The notes under the pieces are model-generated. The model had not been told where the DNA came from and did no database searches. It worked only from the letters and a program-made list of their open reading frames with translations. This document shows, one piece after another, positions 25,851 through 34,251 of a stretch of DNA of 64,000 nt. Origin of the DNA: an uncultured Saprospiraceae bacterium (lineage in GTDB: Bacteria; Bacteroidota; Bacteroidia; Chitinophagales; Saprospiraceae); NCBI GenBank assembly GCA_937926205.1, contig CALEYL010000040.1:1-64000 (forward strand), in the 5' to 3' direction. Each line of letters begins with the position of its first letter. Position 1 is the stretch's first letter. A program made the position numbers and the translations under genes.

Positions 25851-26741
25851 TTAATTGTTCTTCTCCATCGGAAAGGCGCCCAACTGAGACAATAAGCCCA
25901 GAAAATCGGCATTCAGCCACAATTCGTTTGCTTTCCCGCCATCAAATTGAATGGTTACCGTGGCTCCAACCATTACTTTACGGCCACTTTTAGGAACTCC
26001 CTGAAAAGCTGCTCCGGTATGTGTTCCTTCCAGCTGGTGGCGCACAACGACCTTGTTCCCTTCTGCTATTACATCCATGATCGAAAAATGGGCGTCCGGA
26101 AACGCAGCCAATATTTCCGACATTGCCTGGCGGTAGCCCTGGACATCCAGATCTTGCGGGCCCCATCCATGAAAACGGGCATTGGTAGCATAATTTTTGA
26201 TAACGCCATCCAGATTGCGACTATTCAAGTCTGCAAAAATATTACCGACAAGGTCTTTGTTCGGCATAGAAGGCAAGCCTTTCATTAACTGTGCATTAAA
26301 GGCCGCCAAATCAAAAGCCATTTCAAGGCGAATCGCCTTCCCGGTGGCATCAAAAGTCCAGTATTGTAAAAACGGCACTTCAACCCGGTTGCCTGTCGGC
26401 GGATTGCCCATCAACTGACCAGTATTCGTCCCGGAAAAAAGTCCCCGGACGGCTGCTGTCATTTTGCCTTCCGTGCATTCCAGTAATTTGTGCTGAATGT
26501 CTGGAAAACCAGTGCGAAAAGTCATGCCGAGTCCTTTAAACGCCTCAAGGTTAAGCGGTTCCGGCGACAAAGGCAGGTACACCTGAATGTCAGGGCTCAG
26601 ATACTGAACTGCTTTGTCGAAGTCCCCCTTATCTGTGGCGATCCAAAAGCTGCGGATATTGGATTCGTGTATACCGGCATGTGCCGTATGCGAGGCAATT
26701 GCCAGTGTAAAAATGAAGTTTAAAATTCTGAAAGTTTTCAT
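25851..26741 (-). CDS. Exported protein with two SnoaL-like (NTF2-fold) domains
   Basis: The 296-residue product from ATG 26741 starts with a signal peptide (KTFRILNFIFTLAIASHTAHAG). It then has two tandem ester-cyclase-type NTF2 domains: about 25-155 (ESNIRSFWIATDKGDFDKAVQYL...) and 170-290 (FADLNSRNLDGVIKNYATNARFHGWGP...VVVRHQLEGTHTGAAFQGVP). The second keeps the HQLEGTHTGAF pattern of SnoaL-like polyketide cyclases, while the first is more divergent. In most bacteria these domains occur singly and without export. Function is unknown. The frame is open to 26813, but the signal peptide fixes the start. Confidence 0.85.
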   Translation of the reverse strand: MKTFRILNFIFTLAIASHTAHAGIHESNIRSFWIATDKGDFDKAVQYLSPDIQVYLPLSPEPLNLEAFKGLGMTFRTGFPDIQHKLLECTEGKMTAAVRGLFSGTNTGQLMGNPPTGNRVEVPFLQYWTFDATGKAIRLEMAFDLAAFNAQLMKGLPSMPNKDLVGNIFADLNSRNLDGVIKNYATNARFHGWGPQDLDVQGYRQAMSEILAAFPDAHFSIMDVIAEGNKVVVRHQLEGTHTGAAFQGVPKSGRKVMVGATVTIQFDGGKANELWLNADFLGLLSQLGAFPMEKNN

Positions 26742-26934
26742 GATGTTTAAAATTAATTTAAGTGAAAAAGATGGTGTCTGAATACAAAGTTTACACTGCA
26801 AAATTGCCGGCATAAGCGCATGACAATCAACCCGCTAAAAGCAGGATTTTCGTCTACCGGAAAAAGGGGATTTTATGGGGAAAACTTGCGAAGGAGGTAA
26901 TGAATGCGGTATATTGAGTAAAATTTAAGCGCGT

Positions 26935-28944
26935 ATGCAAGCAAAGCGCCAGTTATCGACAGTTGCGATGATGCTCTGCCTGTTTCAGGGCATGCTTTTC
27001 GGACAGGTTGAGAACAAACAGGATAGTTTGTTGAAGTTGTCACGGGAGAGCCCGTCAGATACGGCCAAAGTCTGGGCTTTGATGGAAACGGGTAAGCTCT
27101 TTTTAAACAAGCAGTCTGATACCGCCGTTTTTTATATCAACAAGGCTTTACTACTGGCCGAACGCATAAAATTTGAAAAAGGCATTGCCCGCTGCCGGAT
27201 CAATAAAGCTGTTGGACTATACGATATGGGGCATTTTGATACGGTGCTCATGCTTTGTAATACGAGTATCCCGATCTGCGAAAAACTGAACCTGGGTAAA
27301 GAGCTGGTATCCATCTACAACATGATGGGCAATACCTGGAACTTAAAAGGCAATTACTGGCTGGCTATTGACTATTTTGAAAAATGCCTTGAAGCCATAA
27401 AAACAGCTGTTGTTCCTCCTTATTTCCCGGTGGTAGTTCATGACAACCTTTCCATCCTTTACATCAATCTTCATTTATACGAAAAAGCATTGTTTTATGC
27501 CTCCGAAAGCCTGAAAATGGCTGAAAAAATTGGAGACGAATCCACCATAGGCACTGCGTGCCAACACATTGGGTCTGCCTATCTGGGCCTGCAACAAAAA
27601 GACAAAGCCCTGGAATATTTTCAACGCGCGGTGGACATTGCCAAAAAGCTCGACTATCCCCGTTTGCTCACGACTTCCATTTCAAATGTAGCAGAAATAC
27701 TGTCCCATCAAGGCGATCATAAAAAAGCAAAAGCGCTTTATCAAGAAGGGTTGATGGTTTCCAGAAAACACGAAGACAGGGAGGGACTCGTCTATAATTT
27801 ACATGGCCTGAGCCTTGAAGCATTCAATGAAGGGGATTATCCTGCCGCAAAAAAATATGCTCAGGAAGGGTTAAAATGGGCCCGTGAAATGAACCTTTCC
27901 AGCTACAGTTATGCCCTCTATCTGACCTTATCTGACATAGCGCTCATCGAAAAAGACTTCAAAGCTTATACAGCTTATCGTGAGCGTTATACGGAATTGC
28001 GTGACTCTGTGGCTTCAGGCGCACTGGTTCATGCGCTTCAGGAACTTGAAACAAAATATGAGACGGAAAAGAAAGAACTGCGAATCACCCAACTGGAGCA
28101 GGAAAAAGAGTTGCAGCAATTGCGCATCCGGCAAAAAAACAACCTGATCTGGGGTCTGGCGCTGGCAGGGATTGTATTGGCTTTACTGGCTTTCCTGTTG
28201 CGCCGGAATTTTCTCATCAGGCAAAAAATTCTCGATCAGGAATTGCTGATTCATCGTCAGAAAATAAAAGAACTGGAGCAGGAACGCCAATTGAGCATTA
28301 CGGATGCTATTTTGCAGGGCCAGGAAAAAGAAAGAGGCCGGCTTGCCCGCGACCTGCACGATGGTCTTGGGGGCATGCTATCCGGCATCAGGCAATCCCT
28401 GTTTGCCCTTAAAGGAACCCCTGATTTGGCTCCAACGTCGGATATCACACTTGGTCAGGCCATTGACGACCTTGATCGTTCCATTGGGGAACTTCGCCAC
28501 ATTGCCCGCAACATGATGCCCGAGGCATTGGTGCGTTTTGGCCTCAGTGACGCTTTGGAGGATTATTGCGACCACCTTCGGCAGCCGGATGTCCTGGCCA
28601 TTCATTTTCAGGCTTTTGGCATGGAACACCGCCTGCCTCAGGAAACGGAAGTTATCGTTTTTCGAATCGCACAGGAACTACTCAACAATGTGGCCCGACA
28701 TTCCGGCGCAAACCAGGTTCTGGTACAATTGCTGCGCGATGGCAACAGGGTTACCCTTACCGTTGAAGACAATGGCAAAGGTTTCGATGCAGAGTCGCTT
28801 GAGCGCGTTCAGGGAGTAGGCTGGATGAATATCCGCTCCAGAGTCAGTTACCTCGATGGTGCGCTGGATGTTCGCACTGCACCGGGTAAAGGTTGTTCCA
28901 TCACCATAGAATTTGAATCCAATGATCCGCGTATTCATCATTGA
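26935..28944 (+). CDS. TPR-containing sensor histidine kinase (HisKA_3 type)
   Basis: The 669-residue protein has a signal-like start, about six TPRs (60-370), and a coiled coil leading into a membrane helix (about 402-425, NLIWGLALAGIVLALLAFLL). A second coiled coil then precedes the HisKA_3 dimerisation helix with phosphoacceptor His475 (RGRLARDLHDGLGGML). The ATPase domain has NNVARHSGA (N box) and DNGKGFD (G1 box). The TPR part would lie in the periplasm and sense a protein or peptide ligand. The next gene, a NarL-type regulator, overlaps its end by 23 bases and is the cognate partner. Confidence 0.92.
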   Translation: MQAKRQLSTVAMMLCLFQGMLFGQVENKQDSLLKLSRESPSDTAKVWALMETGKLFLNKQSDTAVFYINKALLLAERIKFEKGIARCRINKAVGLYDMGHFDTVLMLCNTSIPICEKLNLGKELVSIYNMMGNTWNLKGNYWLAIDYFEKCLEAIKTAVVPPYFPVVVHDNLSILYINLHLYEKALFYASESLKMAEKIGDESTIGTACQHIGSAYLGLQQKDKALEYFQRAVDIAKKLDYPRLLTTSISNVAEILSHQGDHKKAKALYQEGLMVSRKHEDREGLVYNLHGLSLEAFNEGDYPAAKKYAQEGLKWAREMNLSSYSYALYLTLSDIALIEKDFKAYTAYRERYTELRDSVASGALVHALQELETKYETEKKELRITQLEQEKELQQLRIRQKNNLIWGLALAGIVLALLAFLLRRNFLIRQKILDQELLIHRQKIKELEQERQLSITDAILQGQEKERGRLARDLHDGLGGMLSGIRQSLFALKGTPDLAPTSDITLGQAIDDLDRSIGELRHIARNMMPEALVRFGLSDALEDYCDHLRQPDVLAIHFQAFGMEHRLPQETEVIVFRIAQELLNNVARHSGANQVLVQLLRDGNRVTLTVEDNGKGFDAESLERVQGVGWMNIRSRVSYLDGALDVRTAPGKGCSITIEFESNDPRIHH

Positions 28945-29548
28945 TGACCACCCGATGGTCGTAGAAGGCATTAAATCATTGTTGCTCCATTCTTCCATAG
29001 TGGAGATTTGCGGCGACGCCCAGGACGGACATTCGGCTTTAGAAGCCCTGAAAAGCATCGAAGCTGAAGTCGCTTTAGTGGACATAAACCTGCCCGACAT
29101 CAACGGAATAGACCTTTGTGGGATGCTTAAAAAACAATTTCCAAAACTAAAGATTCTGGGGCTCAGTACTTTTAAAGAGCGGAGCTACATCACGAGGATG
29201 ATTAATGCAGGCGCCTCCGGTTATCTCCTGAAAAACGCCTCCCGTGAAGAGTTGGAGGACGCCATCAAAACGGCCTGGCGGGGACAGCTCTACATGAGCA
29301 TGGAGGCTGCCGCTATTCTTACAAAACCGGCGCCGGAAACGCCTGAACTGCCTATGCTCACCGCCCGTGAGAAAGAAGTTTTACAATGGATAGCGGAAGG
29401 GATGACCAACATCGAAATTGCGGAAAAATTATTCATCAGTCCGCTTACCGTGGACAGTCACCGCAAGAATTTGCTTGCCAAATTTGGCGTAAAAAACACA
29501 GCAGCAATGGTGCGTTTTGCACTGGAATATAAGTTAATTGAATATTAA
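28922..29548 (+). CDS. NarL/FixJ-type response regulator
   Basis: The 208-residue protein has a receiver domain (IRVFIIDDHPMVVEGI, phosphoacceptor Asp54 in VALVDINLPD, Thr/Ser in LGLST, Lys in GYLLKNAS). A LuxR-type helix-turn-helix follows (LTAREKEVLQWIAEGMTNIEIAEKLFISPLTVDSHRKNLL). ATG 28922 is taken because it starts MIRVFIIDD; an ATG at 28913 is also in frame. It overlaps the kinase gene, which shows coupled translation. Targets are not visible in the window. Confidence 0.94.
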   Translation: MIRVFIIDDHPMVVEGIKSLLLHSSIVEICGDAQDGHSALEALKSIEAEVALVDINLPDINGIDLCGMLKKQFPKLKILGLSTFKERSYITRMINAGASGYLLKNASREELEDAIKTAWRGQLYMSMEAAAILTKPAPETPELPMLTAREKEVLQWIAEGMTNIEIAEKLFISPLTVDSHRKNLLAKFGVKNTAAMVRFALEYKLIEY

Positions 29549-29646
29549 GTCACTACTTCGATATCTGACAGCAACCCACACTTAGTTGCTTAAGCATTAC
29601 CTGATCAAAATAGCTCCTTATTGATAGGATTCAAGCAAACAGCGCT

Positions 29647-30501
29647 TCACTCGGCACCAATTTCAATGGATTCCCCGATGGTAATTCTGCCTTGCCGGGC
29701 TTCATCCCGAACCACCGTTGCACAGGCAGTATGCGGATCGTGTTCAAAAATCAGGCGGTTGCCAAAATCTGCGGCATCTTTCAGAATGCGCCCTTTTTCC
29801 TCCAGCGTCAATAAAGGCCTGACATCGTAGGCCATAACGTAAGGCATCCCGATGTGGTAAGCAGATGGAATAACATCCGCACAGTAGACATAGGTATGGT
29901 TGCCATCATTGAGTATGGGCAGCATCATCGCTTCGGTGTGGCCATATACAAAACGGATGCCGAAGCCCGGCAGCCAGATGGAATCTTCTTTTGTTACCGG
30001 AATAAAACGCAACACATCCGCTTCTTTTAAAGGGACGAAATTTTCAGTCAGAAAAGAAGCCTGTTCTCTTGCATTGGGATTTACCGCCCAGTTGTAGTGT
30101 TGCTCATTCGACCAGTAAGTCGCATTCGGGAAAGCAGGTACCAGATTGCCGTTTTCATCAATTTTAACGGCGCCGCCGCAATGATCAAAATGCAGGTGTG
30201 TGAGGAAAACATCGGTAATGTCTTCCGGATGAAGCCCTTTTTTACGCAGGGAATCCATGAGCGATGCATCGCCATGAGGTTCGAAGTGGCTGCGAAAACG
30301 AGCATCCTGTTTGTCGCCAATACCTGTATCTACCAGAATTTTCCGGTCACCGGTTTCCACTAAAAGACAACGCATGGCCCAGGTACAGAGATTCTGCTCA
30401 TCTGGTGGATTGAGCTTACTCCAGAGTCTTTTGGGCACAATGCCGAACATGGCGCCGCCATCTAATTTTAAGTAACCTGTTTCAATGCTGGTAATGGTCA
30501 T
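29647..30501 (-). CDS. MBL-fold metallo-hydrolase (lactonase-like)
   Basis: The 284-residue protein has the dinuclear zinc signature THLHFDHCGG, preceded by LVDTGIGDK, with later ligands in YGHTEAMM, YCADVIPSAYH and FEHDP. This arrangement is that of the AHL-lactonase/methyl-parathion-hydrolase branch of the superfamily. There is no signal peptide from ATG 30501. The open frame continues upstream through a heptad array to 30612, which would add 37 residues of repeat-encoded sequence, so the later ATG is chosen. Substrate unknown. Confidence 0.88.
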   Translation of the reverse strand: MTITSIETGYLKLDGGAMFGIVPKRLWSKLNPPDEQNLCTWAMRCLLVETGDRKILVDTGIGDKQDARFRSHFEPHGDASLMDSLRKKGLHPEDITDVFLTHLHFDHCGGAVKIDENGNLVPAFPNATYWSNEQHYNWAVNPNAREQASFLTENFVPLKEADVLRFIPVTKEDSIWLPGFGIRFVYGHTEAMMLPILNDGNHTYVYCADVIPSAYHIGMPYVMAYDVRPLLTLEEKGRILKDAADFGNRLIFEHDPHTACATVVRDEARQGRITIGESIEIGAE

Positions 30502-30502
30502 G

Positions 30503-30572
30503 GTTGGTCGTTGATCGTTGATCGTTGTTGGTTGTTGGTTTTCGTTTAACGAACAACCAACAACAATCAACA
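30503..30572. repeat. Heptad array with inverted arms before the MBL gene
   Basis: Ten 7-base steps: GTTGGTC, GTTGATC, GTTGATC, GTTGTTG, GTTGTTG, GTTTTCG, TTTAACG, AACAACC, AACAACA, ATCAACA. The right units complement the left ones (GTTGTT/AACAAC), so the array folds into a hairpin. It lies one base from the MBL start codon and 11 bases from the ribH stop. Confidence 0.9.
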
Positions 30573-30583
30573 TTAAAACTAAT

Positions 30584-31102
30584 TTACGAATACCCGATTT
30601 TGGCCTTCGCATTGCCGAGCTCCTGCTTCATAGCGGCCATGCGGATGGCGGTGGCAGCGGCTTCTACCCCTTTATTGCCATGCTTGCCGCCTGCCCGGTC
30701 CAGCGCCTGCTCTTCTGTGTTGGGGGTCAGCAAACCAAAAATAAATGGTATTCCGGAAACGATGCCCAGATTGGTCAGGCCAACGGCTACAGCATTGTTG
30801 ATGTATTCGTTGTGTTTTGTTTCACCTTCGATGACACAGCCAAGGCAAATGACGGCATCCAGAGAATGCCTGGAGGCCAGCAATTTGGCGGCAACCGGCA
30901 GTTCGAAGGAACCGGGTACCTGGAGCGTATGTATATTAGTTTCCAAAGCGCCGTGTTTCACGAGTGTTTCATAACAGCCTTCGTACAGGGCGTGGGTAAT
31001 ATGGGCGTTCCATTCCGCCACGACAATGCCGATTCGCATTGCTGAAGCAGAAGGCAGATTGGATTCATCGTATTGGGAAAGATTTTTAAGTGCGCTTGCC
31101 AT
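30584..31102 (-). CDS. ribH: 6,7-dimethyl-8-ribityllumazine synthase
   Basis: The enzyme condenses 5-amino-6-ribitylaminouracil with dihydroxybutanone phosphate, the penultimate step of riboflavin synthesis. The 172-residue protein has IGIVVAEWNAHITHAL (ribityl site), VPGSFELPVAAKLL, and CLGCVIEGETKHNEYI with the catalytic His97, plus GIVSGIPFIFGLLTPNTEEQALDRAGGKHGNKG (phosphate site). Length is normal apart from a 20-residue N-terminal extension usual in Bacteroidota. No other rib gene is near. The MBL gene follows on the same strand, and a heptad array precedes the start codon by two bases. Confidence 0.96.
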   Translation of the reverse strand: MASALKNLSQYDESNLPSASAMRIGIVVAEWNAHITHALYEGCYETLVKHGALETNIHTLQVPGSFELPVAAKLLASRHSLDAVICLGCVIEGETKHNEYINNAVAVGLTNLGIVSGIPFIFGLLTPNTEEQALDRAGGKHGNKGVEAAATAIRMAAMKQELGNAKAKIGYS

Positions 31103-31104
31103 TT

Positions 31105-31174
31105 GACAGATGTTAGATTTTAGATATCAGATGATAGATATTAGATTTAAGACATAAGACATTAGATAACAGAC
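31105..31174 (+). repeat. Heptad array, unit NNNAGA(T/C), ten perfect steps
   Basis: GACAGAT, GTTAGAT, TTTAGAT, ATCAGAT, GATAGAT, ATTAGAT, TTAAGAC, ATAAGAC, ATTAGAT, AACAGAC: the AGA(T/C) half is invariant in ten steps while the first three bases vary. It stands directly upstream of the ribH start (minus strand) and downstream of the barrel-protein stop. Confidence 0.92.
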
Positions 31175-31221
31175 AATAGTTTTAACTGCCGGCTAATGTC
31201 GTCAATCAAATTTCAAATCTA

Positions 31222-31749
31222 TCAGTCTTTTTCCCAAAATCTCCAGTTAAATCCTTTGCGGCGCTTTTTGGGCTTGTCAAATTTAATCATGATGTAGCGC
31301 AGGGAAACGCCGGTTTGAAAATACACGCTTTTTACACCGCCAACCAGATTGATGGCAGGTTTCATGTCCCACGACAGGTTGAGCCGGAAGAGATTCAACT
31401 CTATGCCACCAATGAACGAAACACCTGCCGGGTTTTTATAGCTTTCTCCGAATTCCGGGCTTCCCGGATCATCTGTTCGCCAGCCAAAATGCGGGCCAGC
31501 GCCGAAATAGGTATTAAATCTCCGGCCGATAAAAGGAAAATGCTGCTCTGCAAGCAGGGTCACCATCGCTTCAGAACGCTTGAAGCCAGCCTGAACAATG
31601 CCTTCAATAGTCGTATGTTCTGCAATGCGTTGCTGTACTGTGATGCCCCAGTCGGTTCCAAGACGGATGCCGAGCGCTGTATTGTATCGTTGCGCAAATG
31701 CGCCGGTGGCTAAGATGGCCAGGATAACTATGGTTGCTATTTTTTTCAT
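31222..31749 (-). CDS. Small outer-membrane beta-barrel protein
   Basis: The 175-residue protein has a signal peptide (KKIATIVILAILATGAFAQ) followed by alternating hydrophobic/polar strands with aromatic ends (RYNTALGIRLGTDWGITVQQ, FNTYFGAGPHFGWR, VYFQTGVSLRYIMIKF). This is typical of an eight-stranded OmpA/OmpW-like barrel. The C-terminus is unusually basic (KPKKRRKGFNWRFW), so it is not a standard barrel end. No named family is recognised. It diverges from the M28 peptidase gene. Confidence 0.7.
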   Translation of the reverse strand: MKKIATIVILAILATGAFAQRYNTALGIRLGTDWGITVQQRIAEHTTIEGIVQAGFKRSEAMVTLLAEQHFPFIGRRFNTYFGAGPHFGWRTDDPGSPEFGESYKNPAGVSFIGGIELNLFRLNLSWDMKPAINLVGGVKSVYFQTGVSLRYIMIKFDKPKKRRKGFNWRFWEKD

Positions 31750-31902
31750 GTCTTCCGAACGTCTCCAGTCAAAGGTCTATTATGCGCATCCGCTCAAAGT
31801 TATGGGGTGGATACAAACTCTGCCCGAAAAAAAATAACTTTACGGCAAGACAAGCCAATATTTGGCATTTTTCATTAAGCTCAACGAATAAATGTAAGGT
31901 GT

Positions 31903-33483
31903 ATGAAAAAATCGACTCTATTGATTGCCCTGTTCGGAATTTTCAGTTTTTCCCTGTTTGCACAGGATAAACCCGATGAGGCCATCAACAAAATCATCCG
32001 CAAACATGGTCTGGAACAAAGCAAGGTTATGGAGACGGCTTTCTGGCTGACAGATGTTTACGGGCCGCGCCTGACGGGGTCTCCTCTTTTGGATAAAGCA
32101 ACAGCCTGGGCGCAGGAACAACTAAAAGCCTGGGGTCTGGAGCAGGTTCATACAGAAGCCTGGGGACCTTTTGGAAGAGGCTGGGAATTGAAGCATTTTG
32201 AGATGCACGCCGAAGCCCCCAACTATTTTCCGGTACTTGCCTATCCAAAAGCCTGGTCTCCGTCTACCAAGGGCCTGGTTACCGGCGAAGTGATTTATTT
32301 CGAAGCCGACAGTTTGCCTCAACTTGCTCAGTATAAGGGCAAATTGCGTGGCAAATTCGTTCTCATGGACACATTGCGTGCTACCAAAGAATGGTTTGAA
32401 GCGCCAGCAGAACGCCTGGATGCCGATGACCTGCTTAAAATGGCGAATGCCCCCGCTCCAACGCCGAGAACAATGCGCAATTTTGGCCGAAACGACAATG
32501 ATTTTACCACCAAAGTTCGCGAATTGCTTTACGATGAAAAGCCACTGGCACTATTGGATCGCAGCTTTAAAGGCGACCTGGGAACTGTTTTCGTCAGCGG
32601 GGCAAGATCCAAAGAAGGCAGCGCCCGCGATGAAGATGCAGCCGTATTGCCGCAGGCAACTTTATCGCTTGAACACTACAACCGCATTTTCCGCATGCTG
32701 AAGCAGGGAATTCCTGTAAAAATGAGCATGGACCTGTCTGCAGTTTATACCAATCCGGATGGCATGGAACACAACGTTATTGCCGAAATTCCGGGAACGG
32801 ATCTAAAAGATGAAGTGGTGATGTTTGGCGCGCACCTCGACTCCTGGCAAAGTGCCACCGGCGCCACAGACAATGCTGCCGGTTCAGCAGTAATGATGGA
32901 GGCCGCACGCATCCTCATGGAAACCATAAAAGAAAGCGGAGTTCGCCCGCGCCGTACGCTGAGACTCGCCCTTTGGACAGGCGAAGAGCAGGGTTTGTTG
33001 GGATCAATTGCTTATGTAAATCAGCATTTTGCAGAGGTGAAAGGCCGCACTGTCCAGTCACTGAAGCCGGATCAAGCCAAAATTTCTGCCTATTACAACA
33101 TGGACAATGGAACAGGGAAAATCCGTGGCATCTACTTGCAGGGGAACGAAGAAGTCAGAACGGTATTCCGCCCCTGGTTGGATGCTTTCAAAGACCTGGA
33201 CGCAACGACGATTACCATTTCCAATACAGGGGGTACCGACCATCAGTCTTTTGATGCAGCAGGTATCCCGGGTTTTCAGTTTATTCAGGACCCGATCGCT
33301 TATTCTCCGCGGACACACCACTCTAACATGGACAATTTTGACCACCTGATCGCGGACGACCTGAAACAGGCAGCGACCGTCATCGCTTCTTTCATCTGGC
33401 ATACTTCGCAACGCGATGAGTTGTTGCCAAGGAAAAAGCTGGATTTAGGAGACGAGAAGAAGGAAGCCGGCGGGGGGAATTAA
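31903..33483 (+). CDS. Secreted M28-family metallopeptidase
   Basis: The 526-residue protein has a signal peptide (KKSTLLIALFGIFSFSLFAQ), a PA-like domain inserted at about 130-250, and the M28 dizinc aminopeptidase core. The core shows FGAHLDSW and TDNAAGSAVMMEAARIL (zinc Asp), WTGEEQGLLGS (catalytic Glu and zinc Glu), and GGTDHQSFDAAGIPGFQF with the last zinc His. Relatives cleave N-terminal residues from peptides or act as carboxypeptidase Q. The start at ATG 31903 gives a proper signal sequence. Convergent with the LytTR regulator, 15 bases apart. Confidence 0.93.
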   Translation: MKKSTLLIALFGIFSFSLFAQDKPDEAINKIIRKHGLEQSKVMETAFWLTDVYGPRLTGSPLLDKATAWAQEQLKAWGLEQVHTEAWGPFGRGWELKHFEMHAEAPNYFPVLAYPKAWSPSTKGLVTGEVIYFEADSLPQLAQYKGKLRGKFVLMDTLRATKEWFEAPAERLDADDLLKMANAPAPTPRTMRNFGRNDNDFTTKVRELLYDEKPLALLDRSFKGDLGTVFVSGARSKEGSARDEDAAVLPQATLSLEHYNRIFRMLKQGIPVKMSMDLSAVYTNPDGMEHNVIAEIPGTDLKDEVVMFGAHLDSWQSATGATDNAAGSAVMMEAARILMETIKESGVRPRRTLRLALWTGEEQGLLGSIAYVNQHFAEVKGRTVQSLKPDQAKISAYYNMDNGTGKIRGIYLQGNEEVRTVFRPWLDAFKDLDATTITISNTGGTDHQSFDAAGIPGFQFIQDPIAYSPRTHHSNMDNFDHLIADDLKQAATVIASFIWHTSQRDELLPRKKLDLGDEKKEAGGGN

Positions 33484-33498
33484 GGAAGCTTGTCACGC

Positions 33499-34251
33499 CT
33501 ACTCCTCCCCCGTCAACCACTTCTTAAACACAGGCGAACGTTCCGTACTCACTACGGTATCCAATTCGCAGCGTGGAATGAGTTCTAGTTTTACCCGGGA
33601 TTTGGAGTAGGCGTACATCTCCTTAATCGCATTGATGTTGACAATGAACTGGCGATTGATGCGGAAAAAAGTTTGAGGATCGGCCAGTTCTTCCACTTTT
33701 TCAAGGGAGATGTCCAGGGGATAGCGCTTGCCATCTTTCGCCACTAAAAAAGTGATTTTACTCTCTGTGTAGAAATAAGCGGCATCCTGAATGTCAACCA
33801 CCCGGATGGTTTGTCCCAGCTTGATCAGGAAGCGCTTGGAAGCGAGGTCTTTCTGAAGCAATTTGGTCAATTCCTGATAATCGGTACGCCATTCACCCTG
33901 CCACTTGCGGTATTTTTCGATGGCGTGTTCCAGCTCCTGTCGTTTAATGGGTTTGAGCAGGTAATCGAGCGCATTGACCTTAAACGCCTGCAGTGCGTAT
34001 TGATCATAAGCCGTTGTAAAGATGACCGGTTTTTCGATTTTTATGTGATTGAAAATTTCAAAACTGGAACCATCAGCCAGGTGGATGTCCAGAAAAATCA
34101 AATCAGGCAGGCTGTTGTTGTTAAACCAGGTCAGGGCGGCTTCGATGCTGTCCAGTTCGGCGACAATATTCATCGAAGGGTCAATCTCCAGAATAAGTTT
34201 GTGCAGGCGACGTGCAGCCGCTTCTTCATCTTCAATGATCAGCACTTTCAT
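33499..34251 (-). CDS. LytTR-family response regulator
   Basis: The 250-residue protein has a receiver domain (MKVLIIEDEEAAARRL, phospho-Asp55 in LIFLDIHLAD, Lys in DYLLKPI). A LytTR DNA-binding domain follows (about 140-245; FLIKLGQTIRVVDIQDAAYFYTESKITFL, FRINRQFIVNINAI). Such regulators bind paired 9-base direct repeats. Its start overlaps the end of the upstream sensor gene by 20 bases, so they are a translationally coupled two-component system. Confidence 0.95.
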   Translation of the reverse strand: MKVLIIEDEEAAARRLHKLILEIDPSMNIVAELDSIEAALTWFNNNSLPDLIFLDIHLADGSSFEIFNHIKIEKPVIFTTAYDQYALQAFKVNALDYLLKPIKRQELEHAIEKYRKWQGEWRTDYQELTKLLQKDLASKRFLIKLGQTIRVVDIQDAAYFYTESKITFLVAKDGKRYPLDISLEKVEELADPQTFFRINRQFIVNINAIKEMYAYSKSRVKLELIPRCELDTVVSTERSPVFKKWLTGEE

